64,000 nucleotides of DNA. Origin: Papio anubis. Its lineage: Eukaryota; Chordata; Mammalia; Primates; Cercopithecidae. The position numbers were made by a program, and so were the translations under genes. The DNA lies in assembly GCF_008728515.1 (NCBI RefSeq), contig NC_044996.1, forward strand, positions 102,679,287 to 102,743,286. Reading direction: 5' to 3'. This document shows positions 1 to 13,600 of the stretch, in pieces. Within the stretch, counting starts at the first letter, position 1, and each line of letters starts with the position of its first letter. The notes beneath the pieces are model-generated. The model had not been told where the DNA came from. It saw only the letters and a list, made by a program, of their open reading frames with translations, and did no database searches.

Positions 1-1954
1 CCTTCCCAGATTGCCAATCTCACATTTCTTATCTGAATCTCTCTAAAACTACTCACTTGGGCTTTAATATGTGAAACTTTCTAAAAATAAAGTTTTAAAT
101 GGGGGACTAAAAAAACCAAAAATATTTTACCCCAAAATATACTTTTTTGACATATTTTGGGATAGCTATTCAGAGGGCCTGTAGACAGGAATAGCCCTGA
201 AAAGCTATCTTTTGTGGAGTAGATTTGCATCTGTAGAGAAAAATCTATATTAGTGAAATAAACAGCCAGACTTTTTCAGAGGTCCTCCCCTTTATCCAGA
301 TCTGGTAATGATTAGCTCGACCACAGGCTGCCACTTATTTTTTCTGAGAGCTGCTACCTGTGAGTCTTCATCTACATAACAAGGCTGCCATTACTCCTTG
401 CCTTTCTTTCTCTCTCCCTCCCTTATCTTGTCTCCCTATGCTCCAAGCCCCTATTCTTCTGTAACCTCAAGATGGTATAATTGAGTCTACCATCTGGCCC
501 TTTCTTCGAGCTTTCATATTTTATATGTTTCTCATGTACATATGTGCATGTTAATACATTTTGTAAGTCTTTTCTCCTATTAATCTTCATTTTGTCAGTT
601 GATTTTCAGTGAACATTCAGAGAGTGAAGGGGAAGCTTTCTTTTGGTCACTACAATATCAACATTTTTTTATCCTCCAGTTTGACAAAAACTAAAACCTT
701 TATAACAAACTGTGGTAGCAAGCTTGTGGAAAACAGACATTCTCATTCAGTGTTGTTAGGAGTTAAGTTTGTTAGAACTCTACATAAGGCAGTTTGTCAA
801 TATCTGTCAAAATTAAAAATGAATATAGCAATTGACTAAGCAATTCCAAGTATTCATGTAGAATGTTTCTAAGAATAAAATATTGAAAATAGTCCACATG
901 TCTTTTATAAGGACTGTTTAAATGAATTAAAGTACATTTAATCAATTAAATGCACTGTAAATGTCACTCCCTAAAAAACATTTTATGCGCTAATATGCAT
1001 TTATGTTCAAAAGAAATACACACACAGACACACAGGATTAATGTGCTACTCAGGGAGGGGAAATAGAGGGCTGAGAAACTGAGCTGGCAGAAAACCTTTT
1101 CACAGCCTTTCCTGAAAGTATGTTTGAGAGGAGACACAGGAACATCTGGAAATGGGGGATATGGACCAGAAACAAAAGCCATATTTTATCCCATATGCCC
1201 ACTCTGAGTGGGCATTTGTAATGGAGTTGAAGTACCTGAAGTGTCTCCAACTTGGAGACAAGAAACCTAGGGCAGGTTTGATGGCTGATAATTGATAACC
1301 TCTCATAAAAAAATGTAGATTTTCTCCTCTCCTTTTTAAATAATAGGATTACAACTAATAGATAGAGGCTACAAGAGAATAAAATGTTCAATATAAAGAA
1401 GGATTTCTAATCCTTAGAGCTCTTCAAAGATGTAATATGGTGACTTAGAGTGTAGAGTTGCCAATCACTGGGACTGTCAAGTCAAGATTAAGCAATGGGC
1501 ACGTTACAAAGGAAATAAAAGCTTCAGTTGAAATACTGAACTAGATTAGCAATTCCCAATATTTTCTACACTTATGGAAGATGACATTCACATATCTAAT
1601 ACATTCCAAGTGGCGTAACCAGACCTATGTGTAGTTCTCTGGCAGGAATCTACCTTTTTTTTTTTTTTCTTTCACTAAGAATAGCATATCAGAAGCTAGA
1701 TGTCAAGGATAGTAACATTATTAAGGGGATAACCTTGAATTATTTCAATGGAAAGATATAGATAAAATAGGCATAGAAATACACATAGAAGTGTACCATA
1801 GATACAGCTATCATAGAAACAGACTGGCAGGAAATCTTGGTTATTTAACTAGTATTGCTAACAATTTACCTGTGACATAATTAATCACAAAAACTAGGAT
1901 ATCTAAAAACTATAGGCAAAAATACCAAAACTAATCTTATACCTTGCTGCTACT
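1..1954. other. Unique or unrecognised non-coding DNA
   Basis: AT-rich sequence without a recognisable gene or confidently named repeat. The short open frames on both strands have no domain features and no CpG-rich start. It contains a 21-bp perfect palindrome at 1195-1215, reported separately as a finding. Confidence 0.5.
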
Positions 1955-2120
1955 CAAAATGTCTTCTACAGACCAGCAGGAGAGGCCTTACCTGGGAGCT
2001 TGTTAGACCTGTAGAATCTCAGCACCCACTCCAGACCTGCTGAGTCAGAATCCACATTTTAACAAGATCTCCAAATGATTCATAAGCATATCAAAGTTTG
2101 AGAAGCACTGGCCTAGATAA
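1955..2120. mobile_element. MER5-type hAT-Charlie DNA transposon fragment
   Basis: Contains the family's recognisable internal phrases: cctgggagcttgttag, then agacctgctgagtcagaat, then a terminal tttgagaagcactgg resembling the inverted repeat. This is a short non-autonomous element with no coding capacity. The sub-family name is from memory; the hAT-Charlie assignment is firmer. Confidence 0.75.
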
Positions 2121-4047
2121 ATGTTGAATTCCTTTTAAATGGAAATGTAGGTAAAAATGACAGGACCAGATATGATGTCAGCATCTGCAGTAAAGCCTAA
2201 CCATATATCCCTGCTTCCATGCCTCCACAATTCTGGATGACCTTTCATCCTGTAAGTATAGCTATACTAAAGGAGGCAAGCTATTTTCTGGAGAGCAGTT
2301 GCTACTCAGCATTCAGTTGCTGATAGATTGTTTCCACACAAAATTGCAATTCGTAACTCAGGATCTGCTCTAACTTTCAAGATTCCAAGCATTAGTTGTG
2401 ACAGTTTTGATTTTGAGTTTTTATGCTCATACCCATTCTAATCCCCATGACTTTCGGCATATACCTAAAGATCTATTGGGAAAAGAAATTATAAAAATAA
2501 ACTGGTACTATAATCTGAAAGATAACAGTGCTTTGAAACTTTTCATTATGTTGTCAAAAAAAGAAAAACGAAAATGGTGCTTTTAAGTGTTCAATACTTT
2601 ATAGTGGCTTTCTAATACATCACCCCATGTCTGCAGTGTGATACCCAGTCTCAGTTTGCAGCAATGCATTACTTATGCGTGCATATCATGCTAATGATTT
2701 TCATCTTGTCCTTGGCAACTAATCTGGAAATGACTTTTCTACAGATTCCTTGATAAAGAAACAATGAGAGGAAATTTTTTCTTTGTGGAAAGATTGTGTC
2801 ACTAATGCAAGAAGCCTACTGAAAAGTAATACACCTCATGATATACTGAATCTCACTTCCCTCATGTCTCTCTGCTTTTCTCTGTTTTTCTTTAAAGGAA
2901 ATTTTTCAAGATGCCTTTGAAAATGTTAGCAACCCAAGCCTAAATTTATAAACCCAATTTTTGTGGCTACTGTATTATCTATGGTCCTTCATTGTTTTGG
3001 TTTACAGTCCATGCATCTCAGTTTCTTGCTCATACTCAGAAGGGAAAATATCATCTTAATAATAGTCATAAGTGTCCCAAGAGCCATTTCTCATTAGTTG
3101 ATGACAGGCCTTGTCATACTCAATACTTTCACTTTCCCATAAAAAAGTAAAATGAAAAAAGAATTGGCTTTATTTCTGAAATACTTGGAAGTATAATGGC
3201 AGGAAGAAATGGGAAATGGACTAATTCATGGCATGACTTATCCTAATAAGACTTAACCAAACAATAGAGACAGAGATATATTGCCTGAGTCATGAAGCAA
3301 TATTCTGTTTTGTTTCTTTTAAGCGCATATTTCTCAAAAAGCCAGATAAAATATACCATTTTGAGCACAATTTTCTAAAGAAACCATTTTCCATTGAGAT
3401 AGGGGCTGATCTCCTTGAAAAGTAGTGTCCATCCACTACAGGAGGATTTTCTATTAGGGCTAAGGCACTCATCTGCTGCAACAACCCCAAACAATCACTG
3501 CCTGATGGATGCACCTGTATTGATCTCTGATATTCACTAATGAGAGCATTTATCAAGTCCCTACTGTGTGCATCAGGAGCTAGGGAGAAACAAAGGACAT
3601 CAGAAACATGATCTCCACATATGAAGTACTTTTCACCTAGTGCTAATTGGAGTCTGGGAAAATTGGGCCATTAGAGCCACTGAGATTGGCTGTTAAATGA
3701 AACATTCTTGGACAAATATGGCCAGCCTTACCTTCAGGGGACCATCTATGAGATGAGATTTCATGGGTACCAGGAAAATTACACTGTCCAAAAGAATATA
3801 TCCCACAACCACTATCAGGTGCCTAAAATACCACCACCCCAATGTTACACTGAGTATGTACAGACCGCCTATTGCCATGACAACCCCCTAGGGAAAATGA
3901 TCACACTGAGCAGTATTAACATATTAGGACTACATCAGCATCTTCTCTTCAAACAGCATGTGAAGGGAAGAAGGTGGAAACATCAGGACACGGGGTCTCT
4001 CAATAAATCTTTAGGACACAAGAAGGAAGGAAAGAAAAAGGTCTTGA
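2121..4047. other. Unique or unrecognised non-coding DNA
   Basis: No gene, RNA gene or full repeat recognised. A short stretch near 3545-3600 (tcaagtccctactgtgtgc) resembles an L2/MIR-like phrase but is too short to call. Confidence 0.45.
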
Positions 4048-4349
4048 GGTCAGGCATGATGGCTCATGCTTGTAATCACAGCACTTTGGGAGGCCGAGAC
4101 AGATAGATCAGTTGAGGTCAGGAGTTTGAGACCTGCCTGGCCAACATGGTGAAAACACCATCTCTACCAAAAACACAAAAGCTAGCCAGGTGTGGTGGTA
4201 GGCAGCTGTAGTCCCAGCTACTTGAGAGGCTGAGGCAGGAAGATCGCTTGAACCCAAGAGGCAGAGGTTGCAGTGAGCTGACATCACGCCACTGCATTCC
4301 AGCCTGGGCAACAGAGACAGAGTCCATCTCAAAAAATAAAAAATAAAAA
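4048..4349 (+). mobile_element. Alu SINE
   Basis: Full-length Alu dimer on +, from ggtcaggcatgatggctc to an A-rich tail (aaaaaataaaaaataaaaag). It is CpG-decayed, so probably an older sub-family. It abuts a second Alu immediately downstream. Confidence 0.95.
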
Positions 4350-4646
4350 GGTCGGCTGGGTGTGGTGGCTCACACCTGTGATTACAGCACTTTGGGAGGC
4401 CAAGGCGGGCGGGTCACCTGAGGTCGGGAGTTTGAGACTAGCCTGACCAACATGGAGAAAACCCTTCTCTACTAAAAATACAAAATTAGCCTGACATGGT
4501 GGTGTATGCCTGTAATCCCAGCTACTCGGGAGGCTGAGGCAGGAGAGTCACTTGAAGCTTGGAGGTAGAGGTTGCAGTAAGCCGAGATCGCACCATTCCA
4601 CTCCAGCCTGGGCAACAAGATTTAAATTCCATCTCAAAAAAAAAAA
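4350..4646 (+). mobile_element. Alu SINE, tandem with the preceding copy
   Basis: A second full-length Alu on + starts in the A-rich tail of the first (ggctgggtgtggtggctcac) and ends in a pure A tract at about 4636-4646. Insertion into the A-tail of an existing Alu is a common target choice. Confidence 0.95.
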
Positions 4647-6440
4647 GGCCTTGAATTTGATATCAGGATATATTATTAATATCTACCATCAAAGTCTACT
4701 GGCAGGTAAAATACTAGGAAGGGAGTCAAGTTAAACCTGACCCTCAGCACCTAGATGGAACAGTTCTTGGATCATGAATGTTTTTTAATGCATCTGGAGA
4801 ATGTGAATTGAGATGCCAATAGCATTAGAGGAGACCGACTGTCACACATGTGTTGATGCGACAGTGCAGCGATAATGAAGTCCTGTAACCATTAGCAACA
4901 GGTAATTTAAGTCATGTGTATTGAGTAAGAAAAAGTTCAGCCACAAATATAGGAAAATAATAATGGCTGAATATGTCAGATAAAAGCTGTTTTTTGTTTC
5001 TGTTGTTTTTTTCACTTAAAAGAAGTCTGGAGCTAAGCAAAAGAGAGTTGGAATAGCAGCCCCACACTGTCATAAGGGACAAAGGCTCTTCATTCTTTCC
5101 TGTCATCCTATCTTGTGGTTCCCATGTTTTTTTGTTGTGTGATAATCCAAAAAGGCTGTTGGAGCTCCAGCCATTACATCCACACTCCTGGTGAGCATCA
5201 GGCAAATGAAAGGATGACAAAAGAGCATCTTTCTTGGCTAAGTTAGTTCCCTGTAAAAACAATTCTCAAAAGACCCAGATGAGACATTTTCTGGCTAGAA
5301 CTTAGTATCATGGTCATACCTAGATGCAAAGACGACTTGAACATGCAACCATTTTTTCTGGATAGCAACACACAAAGCCATAAATTCGGATTCTGCTGCA
5401 TGGAGAGGGGAGGGTGAAGAGTGGTGGGAAATTAACAGTCTCTCTATATTAAATTAAACCACATATATGAATATTTTTGTTTTCAGATGAACAAATTTAC
5501 AGCAAGCCATTTATTCCATATTCTTTTTTATAGTCTTCTATGGTAAAGTCAGCAATTATAATCATAACTATCACTCAAACAGATTTTCTAAATCTTTGAA
5601 CATCAAAGGCTGAAAGCCATCCAAGAGCACATTCTGATAATCACTGTCTTAGCATTTTACAGTTCATGATTGCCTTTCTTATTTTGTCCCAGGTAACATA
5701 TGTTAGGGGCAAGATATTATTATTCCATTTTATAGATGAGTAAACAAAGGTTCAGGGAGGTTATGACTGTTGCTTAAGGTAATTCAGCTTGGACATGGAT
5801 CCAATCTACATGTGTTTGTTGCTTATTTGGCACTACTGAAGCTGCCTATAAGCCACTGCTGGACTCTGATCATTTTAAAAGAGGACAACCAAGCTTCCCT
5901 GCACAATCAAGTCCTCTCAGCTAAGAGAAATTTATTCTGCCTTTGAAGAAAAATATTCATGCAACTCTTGTTTGCATTGAGAAAGTGCAGACAACAGTGG
6001 AGAATCAGTTTGAGTGAATACCAGGAAGCCTTCCCTGTCAACTTCTTTTACTGTTTTTTCTACATGTGCAATCACCTCAGGTAGTTAATGTGAATGTTTG
6101 ATTAAACAGACTTATGGGCCCTTTCATGTAGACAGTTATAAAAGGAGTAGCCATTCTATTACTCCAGCATCTTAGGATCAATCCCAAAGACCATTTGCCT
6201 TCACCCATCCTCTGCCTGAAGTCCCCTTCCCTGGCTGTTCTCCCTGTGGAGGAATTTTTCTCCACCTCAGTGCCTAGTTCAAAATTCGAGATATATATCT
6301 ATATATATCTCCCTCCTGGTACCTATGGCAGAATGAATTCCTCTCTCTCGTACTTCTGCACTCAAACTTTCCAGAGAGTAAAGAGTATTGGCTCCAGCTG
6401 TGGACCTCCATTTGTCTGTGTCACCCGCCAGATGGGACAG
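4647..6440. other. Mostly unique DNA with one MIR fragment
   Basis: At 5695-5815 the phrase tattccattttatagatgag followed by a degraded gccyaaggtcacac-like core indicates an old MIR SINE. A short self-complementary (TA)n tract lies at 6288-6311. The remainder shows no gene or named repeat. Confidence 0.5.
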
Positions 6441-6449
6441 GACCAGAAT

Positions 6450-6645
6450 CCACTCCAGTGGTTCTCAATGTGGCCCTGGACCACCAGCAGCAGCATCACC
6501 TGGGAACTCATTAGAAATGAAAATTCTCCGGCCTACTTCAGACCTACTGAGTCAGCCACTCTGGGGGCGAAGCCAGCCATCTGTGTTTTCACACGTCCTC
6601 CAGAGGATTGTGATGTACCTTGAAGTTTGACAACCATTGTTCTAC
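6450..6645 (+). mobile_element. MER5-type hAT-Charlie element, near full length
   Basis: Begins near the terminal inverted repeat (agtggttctcaatgtggccc), continues with caccagcagcagcatcacct and cctactgagtcagccactct, and ends with gtttgacaaccattg, a diverged complement of the start. Length of about 190 bp matches the family. Confidence 0.85.
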
Positions 6646-8901
6646 TCCCTTTGACTCCCTCCTTTCTGTCACAGTGTCTGAATGTCTGAATGGCTGCCAT
6701 GAACTGTTTTGCTGGATCTGTTTAAACACAACCAACACATAGGCATGACTAAGACAGAACCAAACTCCATTGCTAGGTTTACCTCTGATTATTAGAGGTG
6801 AAATGTGTTAACCTCACTTACTGGACTGGTTGTCAGAAAAGAAGAAAACTCTGTCGAATTACATCAGCCAGAATAAATTGCCAGCTGACACTCCTTGCAT
6901 GTGGTAGTCACAAATACTATAAATCATTGACTGGAATTTGGCGACAGCTTTCTGGCCCCACCTCCCTGCAGACAACATCTTGTTAGTGAGTCATGGGGAT
7001 GCTAACAATATGTTTACTGCATCTTCTAAGAAATCTGACGATTCTCTGAGTTATTTTTCTTTTTGTGTGTGAAATATCATAAAAAAGACTTGCGGCGTTT
7101 CATTTCTTTTTCTATTGCACTCTCTTGCTGTTTTTATAATGCTCTTTCTAAAAAGTATAGATATATAATAACAAGAAAATTTGTTTTCAGAATAGAATGA
7201 ATCACACATCAGCTTATATCTCTGTGTGTGTGTTATTCTTCCCAGCCATATTTGTACACATGGGAAATAATCTTGTCTCTAATGTCATCTTTAAAGGGCT
7301 GCCTCGAGGAATCTCAGTGTTGTTGGTAAAATTGAATTTTGCTGCCCTGGATCGCATAATTGTTTTCCTAATTTGACTACGGCTCAGCCAGAACTAGAAA
7401 ACTCGATCAGCTGACCTATTGATCCTTTGCCTGAAAAACTTTTCCACTTGTGCCTTAAGCTGAACTTGCTCAAGTTGAACCTGTTATTTTAACTTGCTAT
7501 TACACTTCATTTTAACGCTATTCAGAGAACATGAGGTTCAGGTTTTTAAATCTTCTGAAAGGGGTGGTTTTGCTACTTCAGTTGTGCTGGTACTACTGAT
7601 GAATAGTGCAGGTGAAGGAGGCAGAGATGCGAAGGGGATTTTATCTAAACTAGTGTAGGTATTTGATTTGTATATGAGACAAGTGCTAGGACACTTGGTT
7701 CCCACCATTTCTTGAGGGGATGTGGAAGGAATAGAAAAATGCACTGCCATGGCAGTCCCTGAGGACCTTGACTTGAAGGCTGCTGTGCCAGTAAGCACCA
7801 GTGTGACCCTGGGCAAGTCACCATACGTCTCTGGTCTTCAGCCTTCTCAGCTAGGCAATAAGGAGTTTGTATGGCATGGCTTTTAGCATTTCCTTCTTAG
7901 CCAAAGTAATACTTTTAATTAATGCCCATCTCCTCTCCCAGCAGCCCTTATGTAAAGATGGCAACAACTGATATATAAATATACTCTAGTTCCCTCACTT
8001 GTGGGTCGAGATGGGGCCATGAAGGTAACTCTCCTACACTGACTCCCGGAGCTTACCAACAGGTTAAGCTCTAGGTACCCACAGTAGTAACTGCTTTGAT
8101 AAGATACTCTTTGCCTTTTCCCTTCCCTGTCTTACTTCTCCACTCCTCTACCTGTGTTTCCTGTAAGTCTCCTCCCAAGTAAACTACTTGCGTTGGAGTC
8201 CTTGTTCAGAGTATGCGTCTAAGAGAGATCTATTTGGTAGAATATCAGAAACTTGTGTTTGCAGTATGATAAAGAGTCTGGGCAAGAAACGTAGATGTAA
8301 AACCAAATAGCACTTTGATTTTGATTCTCCAAGTACTGTATACAATTCTTGGATGTACTGATGCATGACTTCAGATACCACATGGTTGAATGAGTATTAA
8401 TCTCCACATCTGGCAGCGTGATTGCTCCCGGAAGAGTCCACTGCCTTCTCAGTGTTTTACTCACCTCTCACTAATGGCACCCAGTGGGACATCTAGGATG
8501 CTTTCCTTGTTTCCTCTTGGTTGTTTCCTCTTGGTTTCATAGGTGTTCCCACCTTTGATTGAGAAATTTTTTGTTTCTAGCTGGGTTCTCCTTCTGAGAG
8601 AACTCTTATACTTACGGCATTTGGGGAATGTCTCCATAGAAGAAGAGATGTGATTCTCAGAGAAGAAACAAAGCTGTGGGAGTGATCTACTGCCATGATT
8701 AACAATAGCGTTCTGCCAATACATGGCTCCTGTGCAAACAGTTGAGAGTTAAAATTACATTTTACACATCAGTGATATGTGTTTTTATTTATTTAAAAAG
8801 CTGTCATGACAGAACAAAATACATCTTTAGATGTATTTACCAAATATTAACACAATGAAGACTACTGAAGCATAACTCTATTGTTTTGTGGCTTTCAGAT
8901 G
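6646..8901. other. Unique DNA with a MIR remnant
   Basis: A MIR core is visible at about 7790-7870 (gtgaccctgggcaagtcacc). No gene or other named repeat is recognised in the rest. Confidence 0.5.
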
Positions 8902-8905
8902 AAGG

Positions 8906-9214
8906 TGAGACAGCCGAGTAAAAAAGGGATCCCCAGAGAACCTCTGACTGACCTGCGCTCTGGGAGGACAGGGTGGAGCCTTGGGAATTTCCCACTGTTT
9001 GCAGGGGGGTAGGAGCCTGGCCTTTCCCATTCCTGTGTGGTCACCTGGGACTCAATCTGTGAGATGGGAGTCTGTTAACAGGAACCCCTCTCGCGTTGTT
9101 GAGAGTTTTTTTCCCCTTTTGTCCAATACATTCTGTTTCCCCTTATCCTTCACAGTGTCTGTGTGCCTAACTTTCCCTGGTTGTGTGACAAGAACCCAGT
9201 TTTTTTCTACAACA
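8906..9214 (+). repeat. 5' LTR of the non-coding ERV
   Basis: 309 bp, TG...CA. It aligns through its whole length with 14748-15055 (shared tgtgagatggg, ctgttaacaggaacccctctc, gtgtgcctaactttccctgg). A diverged polyadenylation signal (aatacattc, where the 3' LTR reads aataaattc) lies near 9125. Confidence 0.9.
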
Positions 9215-9218
9215 TTTT

Positions 9219-9236
9219 TGGCATCCAGACATGGGG
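9219..9236 (+). other. Candidate primer-binding site of the ERV
   Basis: TGGCATCCAGACATGGGG lies 4 bases inside the 5' LTR. It resembles a lysine-tRNA (Lys1,2) primer site with an inserted G and several transitions, but the match is imperfect, so the tRNA assignment is uncertain. The position and the TGG start support the primer-site call. Confidence 0.6.
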
Positions 9237-9572
9237 CTTGAGGAAGGGTGAGTACTATGCAAACCAAAAATCTTTTTTCCTTTCACTTCTAAGCCTTTGT
9301 TTCCTTGGACCTCTTCTGAGGGTAGAGAAAACTGTGCACCCCAATGGCTGCAGGTGCCTATGGGATGGACCAGTGAATGGTGCCTCTCCCACTCTCCTCC
9401 TGGCCAGGGCTGGGATGCATGGCGAGGGAGTCTTCCCCTCCCCTGGCCAAGGGGTCCAACTCTTTTGGGCAGCAATTAAGTTTCTCTCCCTGGTGTAGGA
9501 ACCTATTTGCATAAGAATAAGAGGTTCTTCCCCAGGAATCTTTTTCTTTTTTCTACCCTGTTAGCAGTTGAC

Positions 9573-9882
9573 TTTTTTTTTTTTTTTTTTTTTTTTTTTG
9601 AGACAGAGTCTTGTCCTGTTTGTCAGGCTGGAGTGCAGTGGCACAATCTCAGCTCATTGCAACCTCCACCACCAGGGTTCAGGCAATTCTCCTGCTTCAA
9701 CCTCCCAAATAGCTGGGATTACACGCACCTGCCACCATGCCAGGCTAATTTTTTGTATTTTTAACAAAGATGGGTTTTCGCCATGTTGGCCAGGCTGGTC
9801 TCAAACTCCTGACCTTAGGTGATCCACCTGCCTTGGTCTCTCAGAGTACTGGAATTACAGGCATGAGCCACTGCACCTGGCC
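9573..9882 (-). mobile_element. Alu SINE
   Basis: Reverse-oriented full-length Alu: a T tract from 9573, gagacagagtcttgtcctgt, through to gcatgagccactgcacctggcc. It is inserted in the ERV interior and is therefore younger than the ERV. Confidence 0.97.
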
Positions 9883-10368
9883 AACAGTTTACTTTTAAGG
9901 GAGGTTGTTTTTCTTTCCCCTTTGGAAGATGTTTTGCTGGGCCAGAAATGATGGCAATCACTGTTTATGTTCTCTGTAAAGTTTTATTTATGAAAAAAGA
10001 TTTGTGAAGTTGGTCTTGAGTTGTAGCCAATCTGGTGTGGTTTGTGTGTCTTCTACATGTTCTGTAGCAAACTTTGTGGCTGGCCTCCATCTTGCTTTAT
10101 ATCCTTGGGAGTATGGCCTGTAACCATGTGGCAATGCCTTTCTTTTGTCCTCTGCCATTTTATAATGGCAGCCCAGGGTTCAATCTTGGCTTAGGGAGTG
10201 AGTCCTTTCTGGTTTGATATCTGTGTGACCTTTGCTATCTGTTGATTCTCTTCCCCTCCATAAACTGCCTTGGATTTTCCTTTCTCTGAGCCTTTAGTAA
10301 AGTTTGAAAGAGAGAAATATTGGCCACTTGGTGTGACTAAAGTCAGGTAATAAGGGAGTTAAAAGGAC

Positions 10369-10672
10369 TTTTTTTTTGTGTGTGTGTGTGTGAGATGGAG
10401 TCACACTCTGACACCCAGGCTGGAGTGCAGTGGCGCAATCTCAGCTCAATGCAAGCTCTGCCTCCCGGGTTCACACCATTCTCCTGCCTCAGCCTCCCGA
10501 GTAGCTGGGACTACAGGCGCCTGCCACCACGCTCGACTAATTTTTTGCATTTTTAGTAGAGACGGGGTTTCACTGTGTTAGCCGGGATGGTCTCGATCTC
10601 CTGACCTTGTGATCCACCTGCCTTGGCCTCCCAAAGTGCTGGGATTACAGGCGTGAGCCACTGCGCCTGGCC
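10369..10672 (-). mobile_element. Alu SINE with target-site duplication
   Basis: Reverse-oriented Alu with a (GT)n-interrupted T tail, ending gcgtgagccactgcgcctggcc. Flanking direct repeats aaaaggacttt (10361-10371 and 10673-10683) are the target-site duplication. CpGs are better kept than in the 9573 copy, suggesting a younger insertion. Confidence 0.97.
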
Positions 10673-10683
10673 AAAAGGACTTT

Positions 10684-13600
10684 CTTAAAGAGTGCTCAGC
10701 TTAATTAAAAGTAGATATCCAAGTTATAAGTGTATTTAAAAGGCCTTTATGTTTTTCTTTTCTTTGATCTTGTTTTGCTGGAAAAAGGGTTTTTTCCTCA
10801 ATCGACTGAATTATTTTTCTCCATTTTGCCTTGCCACTCTCAATGCACACATCAGAGGGGAGAGACCTCAGTTTTCCTCATGGAACCTCAGGAATTAAAA
10901 GCAAATAGCTCTCAAAATCTGTTTTTGCTCCATCTATGCCTATTTATTAGGCCTTAGAAGCTGCATGTTTTCCTAGCCCTGTCTCTTAAAGGGTTCCACC
11001 CAGAGGTCAATAATCCAATTAGAAGATTGGCAAACAAAAGATTTTATGGTGACTGGGTTTTCTTCTTCCTGTCTGTGTAGTTATATATGTACTGTGTGTA
11101 TGATGCCTATAAAAAGAGCTCTAATTAATTGACCTAAAGGAAGATAAGCTCTTGGATCAAACATTTTTTAAAGGGAAGATAAAAGCTGTGATACCTTTCA
11201 GTTCACATGACTTTAATCTTTGAGAAATAAAAACAGCCTTAAAGATTATTGGTAAAAAGCAGGTGTCATCAAAATATAAATAGGTGGACTAAATTATGCA
11301 GGTCAGATGCTAGCTTTGCTAAATATTTTAAGGTTAGAAACTGCTTTTGGGATTTTGTGAACTACTTGACTTGCCTGCTTCAAAACTGGTAAGGCCTGGG
11401 GACATATGGAATGAACCACACCTTTAATTAAGCTGGAAGGAGTCAAACCTTGGCTACACCTAGCACATAATTAAAACAACTTACCCTGTTTTACATTTAA
11501 GTTAAAAATTGCTAGGCATTACCATTATAACATGTAATTGAAACTACTGGAAATAGATTTACATGTGAGGTGTATAAGAACAGTAAAATGTGTATTTAGT
11601 AAAAGATTATTAAAAAGGCATGGACATGTAAATTCTTGCCCAGGGGTAAATAATTCTTTTAAATTAGGTAAGATAAAGCTAAACGTTCAAACAAGTGGGG
11701 GAAGGATTGTAAAAATTATTCTTGCAAAAATTCTGTGTGTGAACACATTGACTGAATTCAAAGGGTATTATATGGTTTTTCTGTAAATTGAACATTGAAA
11801 TAAAAACACAACAAAGTACTCTTAAGGCACTAATCTGGTCTTTAGCAAAATTGGTAAAAGGTTATAAAAGGTTTTTGCTTTTTTAAAATTTGCGAGTCAT
11901 CATTTTGGCAAAATAAGTAATTCATGGTAATCTGGAATTCTATTTCATAACATCAAGTGTTCTACATTTCTAACACTTAACAGGCTTCTCGAAATTAGAT
12001 TTCAGTTTCAAAATTGTCTTTCTTGATGTCTGACTTTTGGGTGCTTCAGAGGGCCCCTGGAGTACCCAAAAGAGAGGTAAACAGGATTATTTGACATGTT
12101 TAGGTACATGGGATTGCCAAAATGGTGTTCAATCTTCTTTAGGTTATATTTTGGTGAACAATACTAATATATATTCCAAAATTGTATGGGATTTCTAAAC
12201 TATGATGTCTAAAGTATATGCTATCGATCATAATTAAGGTTATTATGTTAAGTTATTATAAACCAAACTTCTTTGTCAATTGGGTTTCTATCTGTTACTA
12301 CCTTGGACACTTTGTTATTTACAAACAATTGCTATTTTGTTTTAATCCTTTTCAAAAGAGGGTTTATAATAAGCTATAGGATTCTGACAGGTGCTCTCAA
12401 AAATAGGTTTTTGATAACTTTGGAGATTGTGACATTGGAATAATGGAAAAATATACAGGATTCATGAAGAGCTCAAATGTTCATGAATATCAAGCAAAAC
12501 AAGAGTCAACTAAATGGACTGAACTCAGAAAACTGAAGCAATCTTTCTGACCTTTGCTTGGAATATTGCTGATCATTGTCTTGTTTTTCAGAGTCAAGGA
12601 AACTTATTTTGAACTATTTATGGCCTTTAATAATTGAGTGAGGCATACTCCGAACAAAATTCGGAGCATGTTTGTTTCTCTCTGCCTGGTTCTTTTAGAA
12701 TTTGGAAACTGTGAGTATTCTTAACTTATGGCAATATAGTTGTTTGCATCAGTGCAATAAGAATCCATTTTCTTTTGCAACAGGACACAATTGCAGAAAC
12801 TTGTTGTTTTAGCAAGGGTTTGACTGGAAGAGTATGCTTCCCTTTAAGGAGTCAAACTCAACTTGCAGAGCTGATAAAAGTCCCTTGGGAAAACTGGCCT
12901 CATATCCTTGCCTACACAGTTCCTGTACAGGGTTCCTGACCTGTGGTCAGTAAAGGATGTCACTTTCTAACAGGCCCAGGAGCTCCAAGTTTGTCTTGGG
13001 ACCTTAAGAGGAGAGGATCACCCGACTCACGGGTATTTAAGGATACAAACCCATGGCTGGGCACCACTTTAAAAGGTCTTATCTGAGATTCCTTGTGGAA
13101 ACTCAAGTATGTAAAAATAGTTATTCTTGCTGCATTTTATGCACATAATGATGTCAACTATAACGCTAAAGTCTATTTTGCAAAAAACTTAGTCCTATTT
13201 GTCATGATTTGTTTTTTAAACAAAAATGAGGACTGGAGAGAGAGAAATTATGCTTCAAAACTTATCATACATTTGTCATTACTAAACTCATTAGTCATTT
13301 TTAAGATTTCACCTACATTTTAGACTAACCTTGCTTATTCCTGTGAACCAACCAGCAAACTCTGGCTGCAGCTCAGAAAGAAGAAAAGGGATGAGTAATA
13401 TAGAAATCTGGATCAATATTCTAGTTCTGAGCAATTATCCTGCAAATCCTGCCAGGTGATGGGACTAAATAGGTTGCCTATCACCCAGAGGTCTCTTTTT
13501 TGGGAGACTAAGACCAAGGGAATTAACCAAAGCCAAGCACCATGCACCCAAATCTTAGCAAGCATAACTATAGCCACCAGTTATCTGAGCATTTCACAAT

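Noticed and set aside
4108..4332. Open frames resembling primate Alu-derived peptides (also at 9507-9822, 10378-10581, 29418-29733, 52206-52487, 62212-62472)
   Set aside because: These are translations of Alu bodies, not genes.
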